From the NCBI RefSeq assembly GCF_900109575.1, contig NZ_FOAF01000005.1, forward strand, positions 62,001 through 126,000: 64,000 nucleotides of DNA, read 5' to 3'. The stretch comes from Olivibacter domesticus. Lineage in GTDB: Bacteria; Bacteroidota; Bacteroidia; Sphingobacteriales; Sphingobacteriaceae. Each line of letters starts with the position of its first letter. Positions within the stretch are counted from its first letter, which is position 1. Made by a program: the position numbers and the translations under genes. Under the pieces are notes generated by a model. That model was given only the letters and a program-made list of their open reading frames with translations, searched no databases and had not been told where the DNA came from. This document shows, one piece after another, positions 30,663-39,642 of the stretch.

Positions 30663-31295
30663 CTAAATAACTATCCCTCTCCTTTCCAATAAATTTTCCA
30701 AGGTATCAGGAGCTGTTAATAATTCTGTTTGGATACCTAATGATTGTGCGGTTATTAAATGTTGTGGACTATCGTCAATAAATAAAGTTTTTCCCGGCAC
30801 CAGCTGATGTTCATGAATCATAAACTCAAAAATATCTGCATTGGGTTTTCGCATACCCAATAAATGGGAGTAATAATCTTTAATAAAAAATCCACTATTA
30901 TTTTCTAGTCCATATTCCTTCTTTAAATAATTTTGAATAGAAGCGTAGTGAATTTCATTATTATTGCTTAGTAAAAAGGTATTATATTGTTCTTTAAGCC
31001 TCAGTAGTAATTCATGTCGACCTTTTGGCACGCCAATTAAAAGTGCATTCCAAGCATTATCGATTTGCTCATCCTTTAGTTGCTGACCGGTAATCTCTCT
31101 AATCGCATTTCTAAACTCTCCGGCCGAAATTTTCCCCATATCGAAGTCATCAAATAATGCACTTTGCCCTGCATGGCTAAACACGTTTTCTACATCATTG
31201 ACACCCAGTTCCATAAAAGCTCTTTGTGCGCGTTGAAAGTCGATCATAAAGATCACATTGCCATAATCGAAGATAATATTTTCAATATTTTGCAT
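30663..31295 (-). CDS. HAD-superfamily hydrolase, subfamily IA (YihX-like)
   Basis: 210 residues. Motif I is IIFDYGNVIF with nucleophile Asp10, motif II the FLLSNNNEIHY region, and motif III/IV the TLFIDDSPQHLITAQSLG block. The usual second aspartate of DxD is replaced by Gly, as in the FDxGNV group whose members are sugar-phosphate phosphatases. A helical cap lies between about 20 and 90. The substrate is unknown. It is convergent with proline dehydrogenase. Confidence 0.87.
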   Translation of the reverse strand: MQNIENIIFDYGNVIFMIDFQRAQRAFMELGVNDVENVFSHAGQSALFDDFDMGKISAGEFRNAIREITGQQLKDEQIDNAWNALLIGVPKGRHELLLRLKEQYNTFLLSNNNEIHYASIQNYLKKEYGLENNSGFFIKDYYSHLLGMRKPNADIFEFMIHEHQLVPGKTLFIDDSPQHLITAQSLGIQTELLTAPDTLENLLERRGIVI

Positions 31296-31358
31296 AATTA
31301 ATTTTAAAATGTGCTTACAAATATGTAAAATTGCACTCGCAAATCAGCAATGGTTGCC

Positions 31359-31432
31359 GCGCCTATAGCTCAGTTGGTTAGAGTAGAAGACTCATAATCT
31401 TTTGGTCCCTGGTTCGAGCCCAGGTGGGCGCA
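31359..31432 (+). tRNA. tRNA with CAT anticodon (Met elongator or Ile2)
   Basis: A full cloverleaf. Acceptor GCGCCTA pairs with TGGGCGC and the D arm is GCTC...GAGT. The anticodon stem is GAAGA/TCTTT with loop CTCATAA, so the anticodon CAT is at 31393-31395. The T arm is CCTGG TTCGAGC CCAGG. The discriminator is A and CCA is not encoded. It lacks initiator features (mismatched 1-72, GGG/CCC anticodon stem). C4-G69 and C5-G68 and the T-arm resemble tRNA-Ile2 read by TilS, so Ile2 is a real alternative to elongator Met. Confidence 0.93.
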
Positions 31433-31440
31433 CGATATTA

Positions 31441-31466
31441 AAACCCCTCTTATAGAGGGGTTTTTT
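31441..31466 (+). terminator. Terminator of the CAT tRNA
   Basis: AAACCCCTCT / AGAGGGGTTT, a 10-bp perfect stem with a 3-nt loop and a run of T, 8 bp after the tRNA. Confidence 0.9.
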
Positions 31467-31666
31467 ATGCTCAACCTTATATATTATATCAGCCTTTTAC
31501 AGTAATTTTTTCCTCCTGACTCTGTTTTTAAATTCTTTTATTGTCTCACGTTAATATTATATCCTTATTCCAGTATAAGACATATAGCCAATATGCACCT
31601 TTTAGCTAAGGAATATGTACTAAAGAAAGGTACATAACACCTAGGAGAAAGGTAGGTGGAGGTTTT

Positions 31667-32710
31667 TCAATAAGGGGTGCGGAAAATTTTCGCCTTGTAA
31701 AATTTAGCTCCACTCTTCGTCCGATAATATTGAAAGTATCCATCACTGGAATAAACATCGACATAGCGTGTACACCAGGTCGGACTGGTGACGGGATCAG
31801 GCAATTCGGTCGTTTTCTCCGAGTCTGGGAGTGTAAGCACAAACAAACCCGAATGCTGTCGACTTATACCTTTCACAAAAGTCTTGTTAAGCAGATTGGG
31901 ACCATCGGTAAACACTTTTGTTGTTTTATCAAAGCGGTAAACCCCTCCATTTGTACTTACCCATAATATGTTAGGGTTGTTTAAGTCCCGGGATAAATCA
32001 TGCCCGTAGGGATTGGCACTGCTTGTTGTATTCAAACGTCCTCGTCTTTCAGAGAGTTCGGTCAAGGTTGGCGCAGCATCCGTTCCACCAACCTGCATAG
32101 CAATCACAAAATCATTACCTGTCGCCCATAAAATATTCTCCACGGGGTCATATAACACAGCATGTGCTTTATTAAGCCGAATAGCCGCATGACTTAAATT
32201 ATCAGTTCCTGTAGAAGAAGCAAAAAGCAATACCGAATCTTTGTCTGTAGCAGCAACGGCAATATTCCCATTCGGAAGCAGTTCCACTCCATGCGGATTA
32301 AATCCAAGGTTATAAGCCCACTTCTTTGTCCCAGAAGGATAGGAAGCGATCGTAACTAGTCCACTTGAACAGGAAGCAACTAAGTGGTTTCCTCCCCACG
32401 CATTGACGGTACGAACTTTGAAATCTGTCGGCAAACCCCAATGGTCAAGGGCATACTGGGAATAACCTTTAGTCGTTTCCGGTTTCCATGACCATTTCAG
32501 TGCATTCGAGCTGTTCCAATCTTCGACAACTGGGTCGTAGATTTCAATCTTGTTGGTAGCCTGATTACCAGTCCATATCCAGTCGTCGGCTGCTGCAATC
32601 GCTACCCTAGGTTGAACCAATGTTGTCGCATTTCCCTGTAAAGAAGCTTGTTTGTCTTCTTTGCAGCAAACAAAAATAGAAGCTATATAAAACACTAATA
32701 ATCTTTTCAT
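31667..32710 (-). CDS. DUF6528-like secreted lipoprotein of a SusCD locus
   Basis: 347 residues. A short signal peptide with a lipobox ending VCC at residues 14-16 suggests a lipoprotein. The mature part has repeated short beta segments (WIWTGNQATNKIEIYD, LLPNGNIAVAATDKDSVLLF, ILWVSTNGGVYRFDKTT) like a beta-propeller. It matches the family I know as DUF6528, commonly encoded next to SusC/SusD pairs. It is the last gene of PUL 1, 49 bp after SusD. Glycan binding is likely; no catalytic motif is visible. Confidence 0.8.
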   Translation of the reverse strand: MKRLLVFYIASIFVCCKEDKQASLQGNATTLVQPRVAIAAADDWIWTGNQATNKIEIYDPVVEDWNSSNALKWSWKPETTKGYSQYALDHWGLPTDFKVRTVNAWGGNHLVASCSSGLVTIASYPSGTKKWAYNLGFNPHGVELLPNGNIAVAATDKDSVLLFASSTGTDNLSHAAIRLNKAHAVLYDPVENILWATGNDFVIAMQVGGTDAAPTLTELSERRGRLNTTSSANPYGHDLSRDLNNPNILWVSTNGGVYRFDKTTKVFTDGPNLLNKTFVKGISRQHSGLFVLTLPDSEKTTELPDPVTSPTWCTRYVDVYSSDGYFQYYRTKSGAKFYKAKIFRTPY

Positions 32711-32759
32711 TTCAATTATTGATTAATAATTCGTTGTATCACTCAATGGATGCCATAGC

Positions 32760-34235
32760 TTAGTAGCCTGGATTTTGGGTCAGATTCGGATTTTTTATGA
32801 TCTCTTCGGCAGAAATCGGATAATAGTTATGGAACTGTTTGATATTTGCCGCGCCTACCGGATTGTCGTCAGCCACCGATTTAACCGCTTCTACAAGTTT
32901 GCCCCACCTGACCAGATCCCACCTGCGTTGAAACTCGCCGGCAAATTCAATGGCGCGTTCTTTCATAATCTCTTCCCGTAGATCTTCCTGCGATTGGCTT
33001 GCAAGTTCATTCAATTCAGCCCGTTTTCTTACCTCATTTAGCCATTTTGTACTTTCTGCTATATTTCCATCTTCGTTATAGGCCTCCGCCAGCATCAACA
33101 ACACGTCCACATAACGTAATACATAAAGATTTTTCCCACTCGCCTGGGCATTGGCATCCAGGTCCCAAAACTTAGAACCAAACCAGGGATGATCAGGTCT
33201 CGGCCATTTGGTAAAGGTCTGACCATTATAACCGTAACCAAGCACAACATCCTTACGTTGGTCATTCGGTTCAAACATCCTCACCAATTTAAGTGTGGGT
33301 CTGCAAACGCTCCATCCGTCTATCACGTAACTACCAAAATCGACTCCCGCATAAGTGCTTCGGCCCGGATCTCTTGCAGGCATATAATAGGACGTCTGTT
33401 GGTGTGTTTTAATGTTTGTGGAAGTAGCAGCATCACGAAGAAATTGCACTTCAAAAATGGATTCTGCATTATTTTTGGAGCGGTTATGCACATCAAAAAC
33501 ATCGGCATAATTTTGCAGCAGCGAATATTGACCACTTTGAACCACCTGTAGGCCAGCTTGTTGCGCATGGATCCAATCTCCATTATAAAGATACACTTTG
33601 GCCAAAAGTGCCAGCGCTGCTCCTTTGGTTGCCCTGCCCACATCGCTGGCACCATAGCTCAATGGAAGTAATTCAGCAGCCTCACTCAGGTCCTTAATGA
33701 TCTGCGCACGAACTTCGGTCAGCGGAGTTCGTGCAAGCTGACTTACCGCATTCACATCCAATTCATCCGTCCATACGGGAACGTCTCCCCAAAAATTGGA
33801 CAATATGAAGTAGTACAATGCCCGTAAAAATTTTGCTTCTCCAACAAGTCGTCCTCTTAATTGCTCCTCAATAGGAGCCTGCGAGACACGGGCGACAACC
33901 ATGTTTGCATTTTTAATAGCCGTATAGGCGACACTCCAAACATTACCAGTACCAGTATTTCCAGAAGTAAAGGTATATTCGTGTGGAACAAGATTGTTTG
34001 CATCTTCCGTATAGGAAAGATCAGTACCCAGATCCACAATTCGCCAAAATTCAGGTGCTCCATAAATGGCATTTAAAGATCCATAGACACCATTGACTGC
34101 CTGCGTACACTGTTCGCCATTCGTAAAAAAATTATCCGGAGCGATGAAGGTCTTCGCCTCCTCATCCAAAGCTTTTTCACATCCCCCGATCAGGATGCTT
34201 CCAGCTAATAGGCACATAAGCAAATATATTTTCAT
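32760..34235 (-). CDS. SusD/RagB-like nutrient-binding outer-membrane lipoprotein (PUL 1)
   Basis: From the ATG at 34235 the protein is 491 residues and begins MKIYLLMCLLAGSILIGGC, placing the lipidated Cys at 19. The ATG at 34262 would only lengthen the signal peptide. The N-terminal TPR-like helices include the RALYYFILSNFWGDVPVW block. The C-terminal RYVDVLLMLAEAYNEDGN and EFAGEFQRRWDLVRWGKL blocks are diagnostic of SusD. It binds a glycan at the cell surface and works as the lid of SusC, whose gene ends a few bases upstream. Confidence 0.95.
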   Translation of the reverse strand: MKIYLLMCLLAGSILIGGCEKALDEEAKTFIAPDNFFTNGEQCTQAVNGVYGSLNAIYGAPEFWRIVDLGTDLSYTEDANNLVPHEYTFTSGNTGTGNVWSVAYTAIKNANMVVARVSQAPIEEQLRGRLVGEAKFLRALYYFILSNFWGDVPVWTDELDVNAVSQLARTPLTEVRAQIIKDLSEAAELLPLSYGASDVGRATKGAALALLAKVYLYNGDWIHAQQAGLQVVQSGQYSLLQNYADVFDVHNRSKNNAESIFEVQFLRDAATSTNIKTHQQTSYYMPARDPGRSTYAGVDFGSYVIDGWSVCRPTLKLVRMFEPNDQRKDVVLGYGYNGQTFTKWPRPDHPWFGSKFWDLDANAQASGKNLYVLRYVDVLLMLAEAYNEDGNIAESTKWLNEVRKRAELNELASQSQEDLREEIMKERAIEFAGEFQRRWDLVRWGKLVEAVKSVADDNPVGAANIKQFHNYYPISAEEIIKNPNLTQNPGY

Positions 34236-34268
34236 AACGATTATTCTTGTTTTTATTATCACTTTGGG

Positions 34269-37200
34269 TTAAAAGGTCATATTTAGTCCGAACGTTATCG
34301 TTCTGCTGTTCGGATAGTTTCCATTGTCTGTGGCAATGATTGTCGAACTGCTGCCGCCGCTATTTACTTCCGGATCGAATCCATTATATTTCGTCAGTAA
34401 AAAGAGGTTTGTACCACTCACAAATACCTTCATATCTTTGACAACCTGTTTCAGCAGCAATCCTTTGAGATTATAACTGAGCTGGGCTGATTTCAGGCGA
34501 AGAATGGAAGCATCATGCAATAACCGGTCGCCCGGAATATTATCACGCGATTCCACTGCTGGAATATCTGAAGTTGGATTATCGACGGACCAGCGGTCAA
34601 CCATATACTGGTATTGGTTCGTTAAAGACGATCCCATCCCTGCGAAAAACTCCATGGCATTGAACATTTTATGACCTTGACTAAACTGAAAGAAGAAATC
34701 AAGCGTGGCGCGTTTGTAGGTAAAGGTGCTACCGAATCCTCCAAACAGTTTGGGATTTGCCGGTGCAAGATAATGGTAGTCCACGGCATTCAATACACCG
34801 TCATGATTGTGATCGACGTATCGCGGTCCCCCAAGTCTGTAAAGGTTGGCTGTCGATACCAAGGTTCTTTCGCCACTGGGTTTGCTCAGTTCGGCATCGA
34901 TCTCTTCCTGACTCTTCCAAGTGCCTGCATATTCAACACCATAATTTGCGCCAATGGGTACGCCTTTTTCCAGATAGCTGGTCAGCACGCCATAACCAAT
35001 GCCAGCGTCCAAGGAAACCCTGCTGAGCGGACCGACATCTGTTACCTCCTGTCTATTTGTTGAGACATTGATGAGGGCATTCCATGTAAAATTCCTATTT
35101 CTGATCACATCCCCATTTACTGAAAAATCAAAACCCTCATTTAAGGACCTTCCGAGATTAACGATACGTGACCCGTACCCAGTTTGCGAAGGAATCTGAA
35201 CGGTCAGTAACAGATCTTTGCTCACCATCCGATAATAATCGGCTGTAAAATTGGTTCTTCCATTAAAGAACTCAAAATCGAGTCCTGCATCTAACTGGGA
35301 AGTGGTTTCCCAGGTCAACCCGTCATTACCAACGTTTCCCTGCGTATAACCCAACGCCTGCGCACCGCCGAAAATATACGCATTGCTATTCGCCGATAAG
35401 GAAGCTAAGGACTGGTAATTGGCAATGCCCTGATTCCCGGACAAACCGTAACTAACACGGAACGAAAGATCGGATATCGTGTTACGGATCTTAGCATGCT
35501 CGAAGAAAGGTTCATTGGATATTCTCCATTTAACTGCACCTGACGGGAAAAAGCCCCATTTCTTACCCGCCGCAAAGTTCGACGCGCCATCCTTACGGCC
35601 CGTGAAGGTAAAATAATATCGATTTCGGTAATCGTAATTAATACGTCCCAAAAAAGAGACTATCGTATTTTCATCTAAGTCGGAGGCGATGCCCCGATTC
35701 TCCTGCTCGGTAATCCCCAAATTGTTGTATTGGGTAATATCGTTCGTAAGCCGTGCGCCTGAAGCATATAACCGGTCTATGTCTCTCGTTTGATAACTCG
35801 TTCCAAGAAGAAAATCCAGGTGGTGCTCTCCAAAACTTTTCGTATAATTCGCTGTGTTTTCATTAATCAAGCTACTGGTATTATAAATATCAGAATTCGC
35901 TGACCCATACATAATGTTATTATAAACCTTGCTTGGCATATCGGAAGGACTGTAGTAATCCCCCCGCTGATTGATAAAATTGATTCCCAAGGAAGACTTT
36001 AGCTTCAATCCAGGAACAGGTTCATACTGAAGATAAAAATTTCCAATAATATTGTTAGCAAGCTGCTTATTGGTGATCTTATTCACAATTGCTACCGGAT
36101 TATCAATGTGTCCTCCTGTGTACCAGATAGGGTTGAATGTTTCATAAGTTCCATCCGCTTTATATATAGGTATCGTTGGTGCTAAAAAAACATAAGAGGA
36201 AGACCAGCCCGTATTAGAACCCAGGTTCATACTACTAAGCTTTTTGTTTTCACGACTTATATTGAGATTAACACCAAGGTTAACCTTTGACGAGAGATTT
36301 TTAGTGAAGTTGAGCCGACCCTGATAACGCTTAAAATCGGTATGCTCGATAATACCCTGCTGGCTCAAAACATTACCGGATAAATAATAAGTATAGCCAT
36401 GATCATCGCCTGTTCCCCCAGATGCCGATAAGTCATAACTTGAAAATGGAGCGTTACGGGTTACGGCGTCTATCCAGTCCGTGCCTTCTTCACCAACAAT
36501 ATTGATGACCGAATCTACATTCGGATAAAGCGCTGGCTGTTTGCCGAACACCCGGGCTTCATTTATAAATTCAGCGAATTCCCGTGCGTTCATCATTTCG
36601 GGTCGCTTTGCCAATTGCGATACTCCCTGATTCGTAGAAAAACGAAAGTCATTTCTCCCCACCTTCCCTTTTTTAGTCGTAACAAGAACAACCCCATTGG
36701 CGGCTCGAGAACCGTAAATAGCCGTTGTAGAAGCATCTTTAAGGATATCGATGCTTTCAATATCCGCAGGATTGATCGAATTAAGATTAGTACCACTGGG
36801 ATCAACGATACCATCAATGACATAAATAGGTTCATTGGTAGCGCTAATCGATCTGGAACCCCTGACACGGATCGTGGTAGGACTCCCCGGAGCGCCGTTT
36901 GTCGACTTAACGTATACCCCGGCTGCCCGTCCCTGCAACATCTGGTCGATTCTTGTAGCTGGTAAATTTTCCAGTTTCTCAGTTGAAATAGTACTTACCG
37001 AACCTGTCAGATCTTTTCTTTTGCTCGTACCATAACCGATAAGCACTACTTCATCGAGCATGGTTTCCTGGGGTTGCAATTTTATGTAAACGGAACTGAT
37101 CGACCCTTGATTGGTAAGAACCTCCTCGGTGTATGGCCTATACCCAACTAAACGGAAATTAAGCATATAGGTAGCACCGTTTTGTAAGTCGTTAACCTGA

Positions 37201-37403
37201 AATAATCCCTGTTTGTCTGTACTCGTGTGTTTTACGCGCTGATTTTTATTCAACTGAACCGTTACGGTTACTCCCTCTAACTGTCGACCGGCAGTATCAA
37301 CAACTATCCCCTTGATACTTGCGCGTTGCTGCGCAAATGTCGGTACTGCCAACACAAGCAGTAACAGGAGTAGAGAGCAACATTCAAAAGTTTGTTTCCT
37401 CAT
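34269..37403 (-). CDS. SusC/RagA-family TonB-linked outer-membrane protein without an STN domain (PUL 1)
   Basis: 1044 residues. The signal peptide ends near residue 25 (VPTFAQ). A carboxypeptidase-regulatory-like beta-sandwich follows (about 28-110), then the TonB-box/plug region with VVLIGYGTSKRKDLTGSVS and the SusC signature RVRGSRSISATNEPIYVIDG. A 22-strand barrel ends in SRTITFGLNMTF. It imports glycans with the SusD encoded immediately downstream. There is no secretin/TonB short N-terminal (STN) signalling domain, although a FecR and an ECF sigma gene stand directly upstream on the same strand. The substrate is unknown. Confidence 0.96.
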   Translation of the reverse strand: MRKQTFECCSLLLLLLVLAVPTFAQQRASIKGIVVDTAGRQLEGVTVTVQLNKNQRVKHTSTDKQGLFQVNDLQNGATYMLNFRLVGYRPYTEEVLTNQGSISSVYIKLQPQETMLDEVVLIGYGTSKRKDLTGSVSTISTEKLENLPATRIDQMLQGRAAGVYVKSTNGAPGSPTTIRVRGSRSISATNEPIYVIDGIVDPSGTNLNSINPADIESIDILKDASTTAIYGSRAANGVVLVTTKKGKVGRNDFRFSTNQGVSQLAKRPEMMNAREFAEFINEARVFGKQPALYPNVDSVINIVGEEGTDWIDAVTRNAPFSSYDLSASGGTGDDHGYTYYLSGNVLSQQGIIEHTDFKRYQGRLNFTKNLSSKVNLGVNLNISRENKKLSSMNLGSNTGWSSSYVFLAPTIPIYKADGTYETFNPIWYTGGHIDNPVAIVNKITNKQLANNIIGNFYLQYEPVPGLKLKSSLGINFINQRGDYYSPSDMPSKVYNNIMYGSANSDIYNTSSLINENTANYTKSFGEHHLDFLLGTSYQTRDIDRLYASGARLTNDITQYNNLGITEQENRGIASDLDENTIVSFLGRINYDYRNRYYFTFTGRKDGASNFAAGKKWGFFPSGAVKWRISNEPFFEHAKIRNTISDLSFRVSYGLSGNQGIANYQSLASLSANSNAYIFGGAQALGYTQGNVGNDGLTWETTSQLDAGLDFEFFNGRTNFTADYYRMVSKDLLLTVQIPSQTGYGSRIVNLGRSLNEGFDFSVNGDVIRNRNFTWNALINVSTNRQEVTDVGPLSRVSLDAGIGYGVLTSYLEKGVPIGANYGVEYAGTWKSQEEIDAELSKPSGERTLVSTANLYRLGGPRYVDHNHDGVLNAVDYHYLAPANPKLFGGFGSTFTYKRATLDFFFQFSQGHKMFNAMEFFAGMGSSLTNQYQYMVDRWSVDNPTSDIPAVESRDNIPGDRLLHDASILRLKSAQLSYNLKGLLLKQVVKDMKVFVSGTNLFLLTKYNGFDPEVNSGGSSSTIIATDNGNYPNSRTITFGLNMTF

Positions 37404-37496
37404 AATTTGTCTGTTTTATCTTATTTTAATTTTTCAAGCAATACAAAGCCATACCGCAATTTTTGCAGTTGCAATCGTGTTTATGTTTTGATTATT

Positions 37497-38558
37497 TTAT
37501 TTTGTTTTTTTCTTAATTAGGACTGTATCCCCATGTTGATCAAAAGATAGATTGTTCATATTACAGATAATAGATAGTGCTGTTGACAGCGGCATATCTT
37601 CTTCGAAATTGCCAGTGAAATATAGATTTTTAACATCCTGATCCTCATAATCAATCGATACGTTATAGTATTTTTCTAAGGTTCTTAATGTTTCCGATAC
37701 AGTGGTGTTTCTAAATAAAAGAGAAGCCGTCGGTTCTGTGAACTTGGATGTTGGTGTTTTCTTAAGTGATCGTGTCTTTTCAATTGCCGTAACATCCACT
37801 AAACCTGTTTCCAGGTTTAAACTGAGTTTTTTCCCGGGCATCAGATACGTTTCTTTCTCGAAGTCTTTGCCACTATAAACCACTACCTTACCTTTGAGTA
37901 GTTTGATATCGGCGTAGTTTTTGCTCCGTAGGTCGACATCGAATATTGTTCCCAACACCTTAGTTAACAACCTATTACTTTTCACAATAAACGGAAGTCC
38001 AGGGATTGGCTCCACTTCAAAGCGGGCATGCCCTTTGACTAGCTCAATGTTCCGGTTATCCTTGCCAAAACTTTCACTGTACAGAACGGTACTTTGGGGG
38101 TATAGCTTTACTTTAGATCCATCCGCAAGCTTAAGCTCACGTACATCGCTTGAGAAATTCTGTTGTTGAAAGATCTTTGTTCGATACCTATTTTCCGTTG
38201 ACGACATCTGTTGTTCTGTGGGCACTTTTGAAAAGTATCCAACCAGTACCTTAGTGATGAATATGACTAGGATTACAGCAGCAGCGTACCTGACATAATG
38301 GGACAAATAATTGCTTCGGTGTTCAGGTCTTTCCTTGCCGATCTGTTCCAATAGTCGGTATTTGATCGTTTGAAGGTGATCTTGCTCTTCCTTCATAATC
38401 GTTTCCTCCTTATTGATCAATTCCCGAATCTGTAAACGTAGTTCTTCTTCATCCGCTACGGCAAAATATTCAAAAAGAGAGAGCAATTCCTCCTGTTTAC
38501 AGGTATTGTCAATGTACTTCCGGAGTAAAGGTGTAATATTGCTGTTCTGATTGTCCAA
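37497..38558 (-). CDS. FecR-family anti-sigma factor, TTG start (PUL 1)
   Basis: 353 residues. An N-terminal cytoplasmic anti-sigma region (DNQNSNITPLLRKYIDNTC..., residues 1-80) precedes one transmembrane helix (about 88-108, YVRYAAAVILVIFITKVLVG). A periplasmic FecR domain and a C-terminal DUF4974-like STN-partner domain (SVSIDYEDQDVKNLYFTGNF region) follow. The start is TTG at 38558: an in-frame stop lies two codons upstream and the next ATG is 54 codons in, inside the conserved region. It is encoded between the ECF sigma factor and SusC. Confidence 0.93.
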   Translation of the reverse strand: MDNQNSNITPLLRKYIDNTCKQEELLSLFEYFAVADEEELRLQIRELINKEETIMKEEQDHLQTIKYRLLEQIGKERPEHRSNYLSHYVRYAAAVILVIFITKVLVGYFSKVPTEQQMSSTENRYRTKIFQQQNFSSDVRELKLADGSKVKLYPQSTVLYSESFGKDNRNIELVKGHARFEVEPIPGLPFIVKSNRLLTKVLGTIFDVDLRSKNYADIKLLKGKVVVYSGKDFEKETYLMPGKKLSLNLETGLVDVTAIEKTRSLKKTPTSKFTEPTASLLFRNTTVSETLRTLEKYYNVSIDYEDQDVKNLYFTGNFEEDMPLSTALSIICNMNNLSFDQHGDTVLIKKKTK

Positions 38559-38754
38559 TTTTTACTCTTTTACTACTACTATGCGCGAAAAGGAAAAACA
38601 CACTAATCCTTTTTGATATTTTTTTATTTTTTTTCTTATGACGGAAATTAGCCGCGTGCTTATTTAATGAAATGCAAGTACCTTATCTTGATTTTGTATC
38701 GGAAAAGAAGACATGAATGAAAGAATAAATGAATCTGCACTTCAATTCTATTCC

Positions 38755-39357
38755 TTAGTGATGGAGCATATAGGCCGTTACCACAATTAGCGCCATATCG
38801 GTAGACTGAAACAGGGTTTTCCGAACGATCGCCGTTGCGCGAACAAGATGGTTGCTCACAGTAGACGTGGATATATCTAATAATGATGCGGTCTCCTCAT
38901 AGCTTTTTCCCTGCAAGCGGCATAGCTCAAAAACCTCCCGGCAACGCGGTGGCATATTGGTCATCGCATCCTGCAATAGCTTGTGGCTTTCTTTAAGGTA
39001 GTACTCCTCTTCAGTATGGGTATAAAGCTCGTCAAAGGTCTGTAGAATATGTGTCTGTAGCTTAATATCCAGTGCTACTTTTCGGTAGAATTTGTAAATT
39101 TCGTTTTCAGTAACCCTATATAACCAGGGTCTAAGCGTATAATTTGAGTCTAAAATCTGGCGATTTTCCCAAACTTTTAAGAAAATATCTTGAAGCAATT
39201 CATCAGCTATAGCGTTGATCTTCACGAGCTTTAACAGTTTACCATACACCCCTTGGCTATAGTGATCATAAATCTTTTCGAAAGCTACTGAATCACCAGC
39301 CTTCATTCGATCTATTAGTTCTTTTTCGGTAAATACTGTTGAAAAGGAGGGCTTCAT
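38755..39357 (-). CDS. ECF RNA polymerase sigma factor (PUL 1)
   Basis: 200 residues of sigma-70 ECF type. Region 2 (about 10-75: DRMKAGDSVAFEKIYDHYSQ, LLQDIFLKVWENR) and region 4 (about 130-180: LQDAMTNMPPRCREVFELCRLQG, SYEETASLLDISTSTVSNHLVRA) are both complete. It directs transcription of the downstream PUL when released by the FecR encoded next to it. A -7-like TAGTTTTG on the minus strand at 39424-39417 may be its own promoter. Confidence 0.94.
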   Translation of the reverse strand: MKPSFSTVFTEKELIDRMKAGDSVAFEKIYDHYSQGVYGKLLKLVKINAIADELLQDIFLKVWENRQILDSNYTLRPWLYRVTENEIYKFYRKVALDIKLQTHILQTFDELYTHTEEEYYLKESHKLLQDAMTNMPPRCREVFELCRLQGKSYEETASLLDISTSTVSNHLVRATAIVRKTLFQSTDMALIVVTAYMLHH

Positions 39358-39642
39358 AACGTTGGTCGCATAACAGAATCCGTTTTATTATTTTTACAAG
39401 ATCAATTTCCAATGGGCAAAACTAAATACCCTCTGTTAATATTTTGTAAATAAATCTTAACATTTACACAATCTTTTTTCATCAAATCTAAAAGACCATT
39501 GTAAATGATAGCAGAAAGAGAAGTTGGAGTTGTTATTTGAGCTTATGACAGAAATTGCTTCCTTCACAATGCCGCCATTGCACAAGTTGCTTTAAATTGG
39601 TTATTAAATACTTAAAACAAGCCAATGATATGCCATTTCCTA

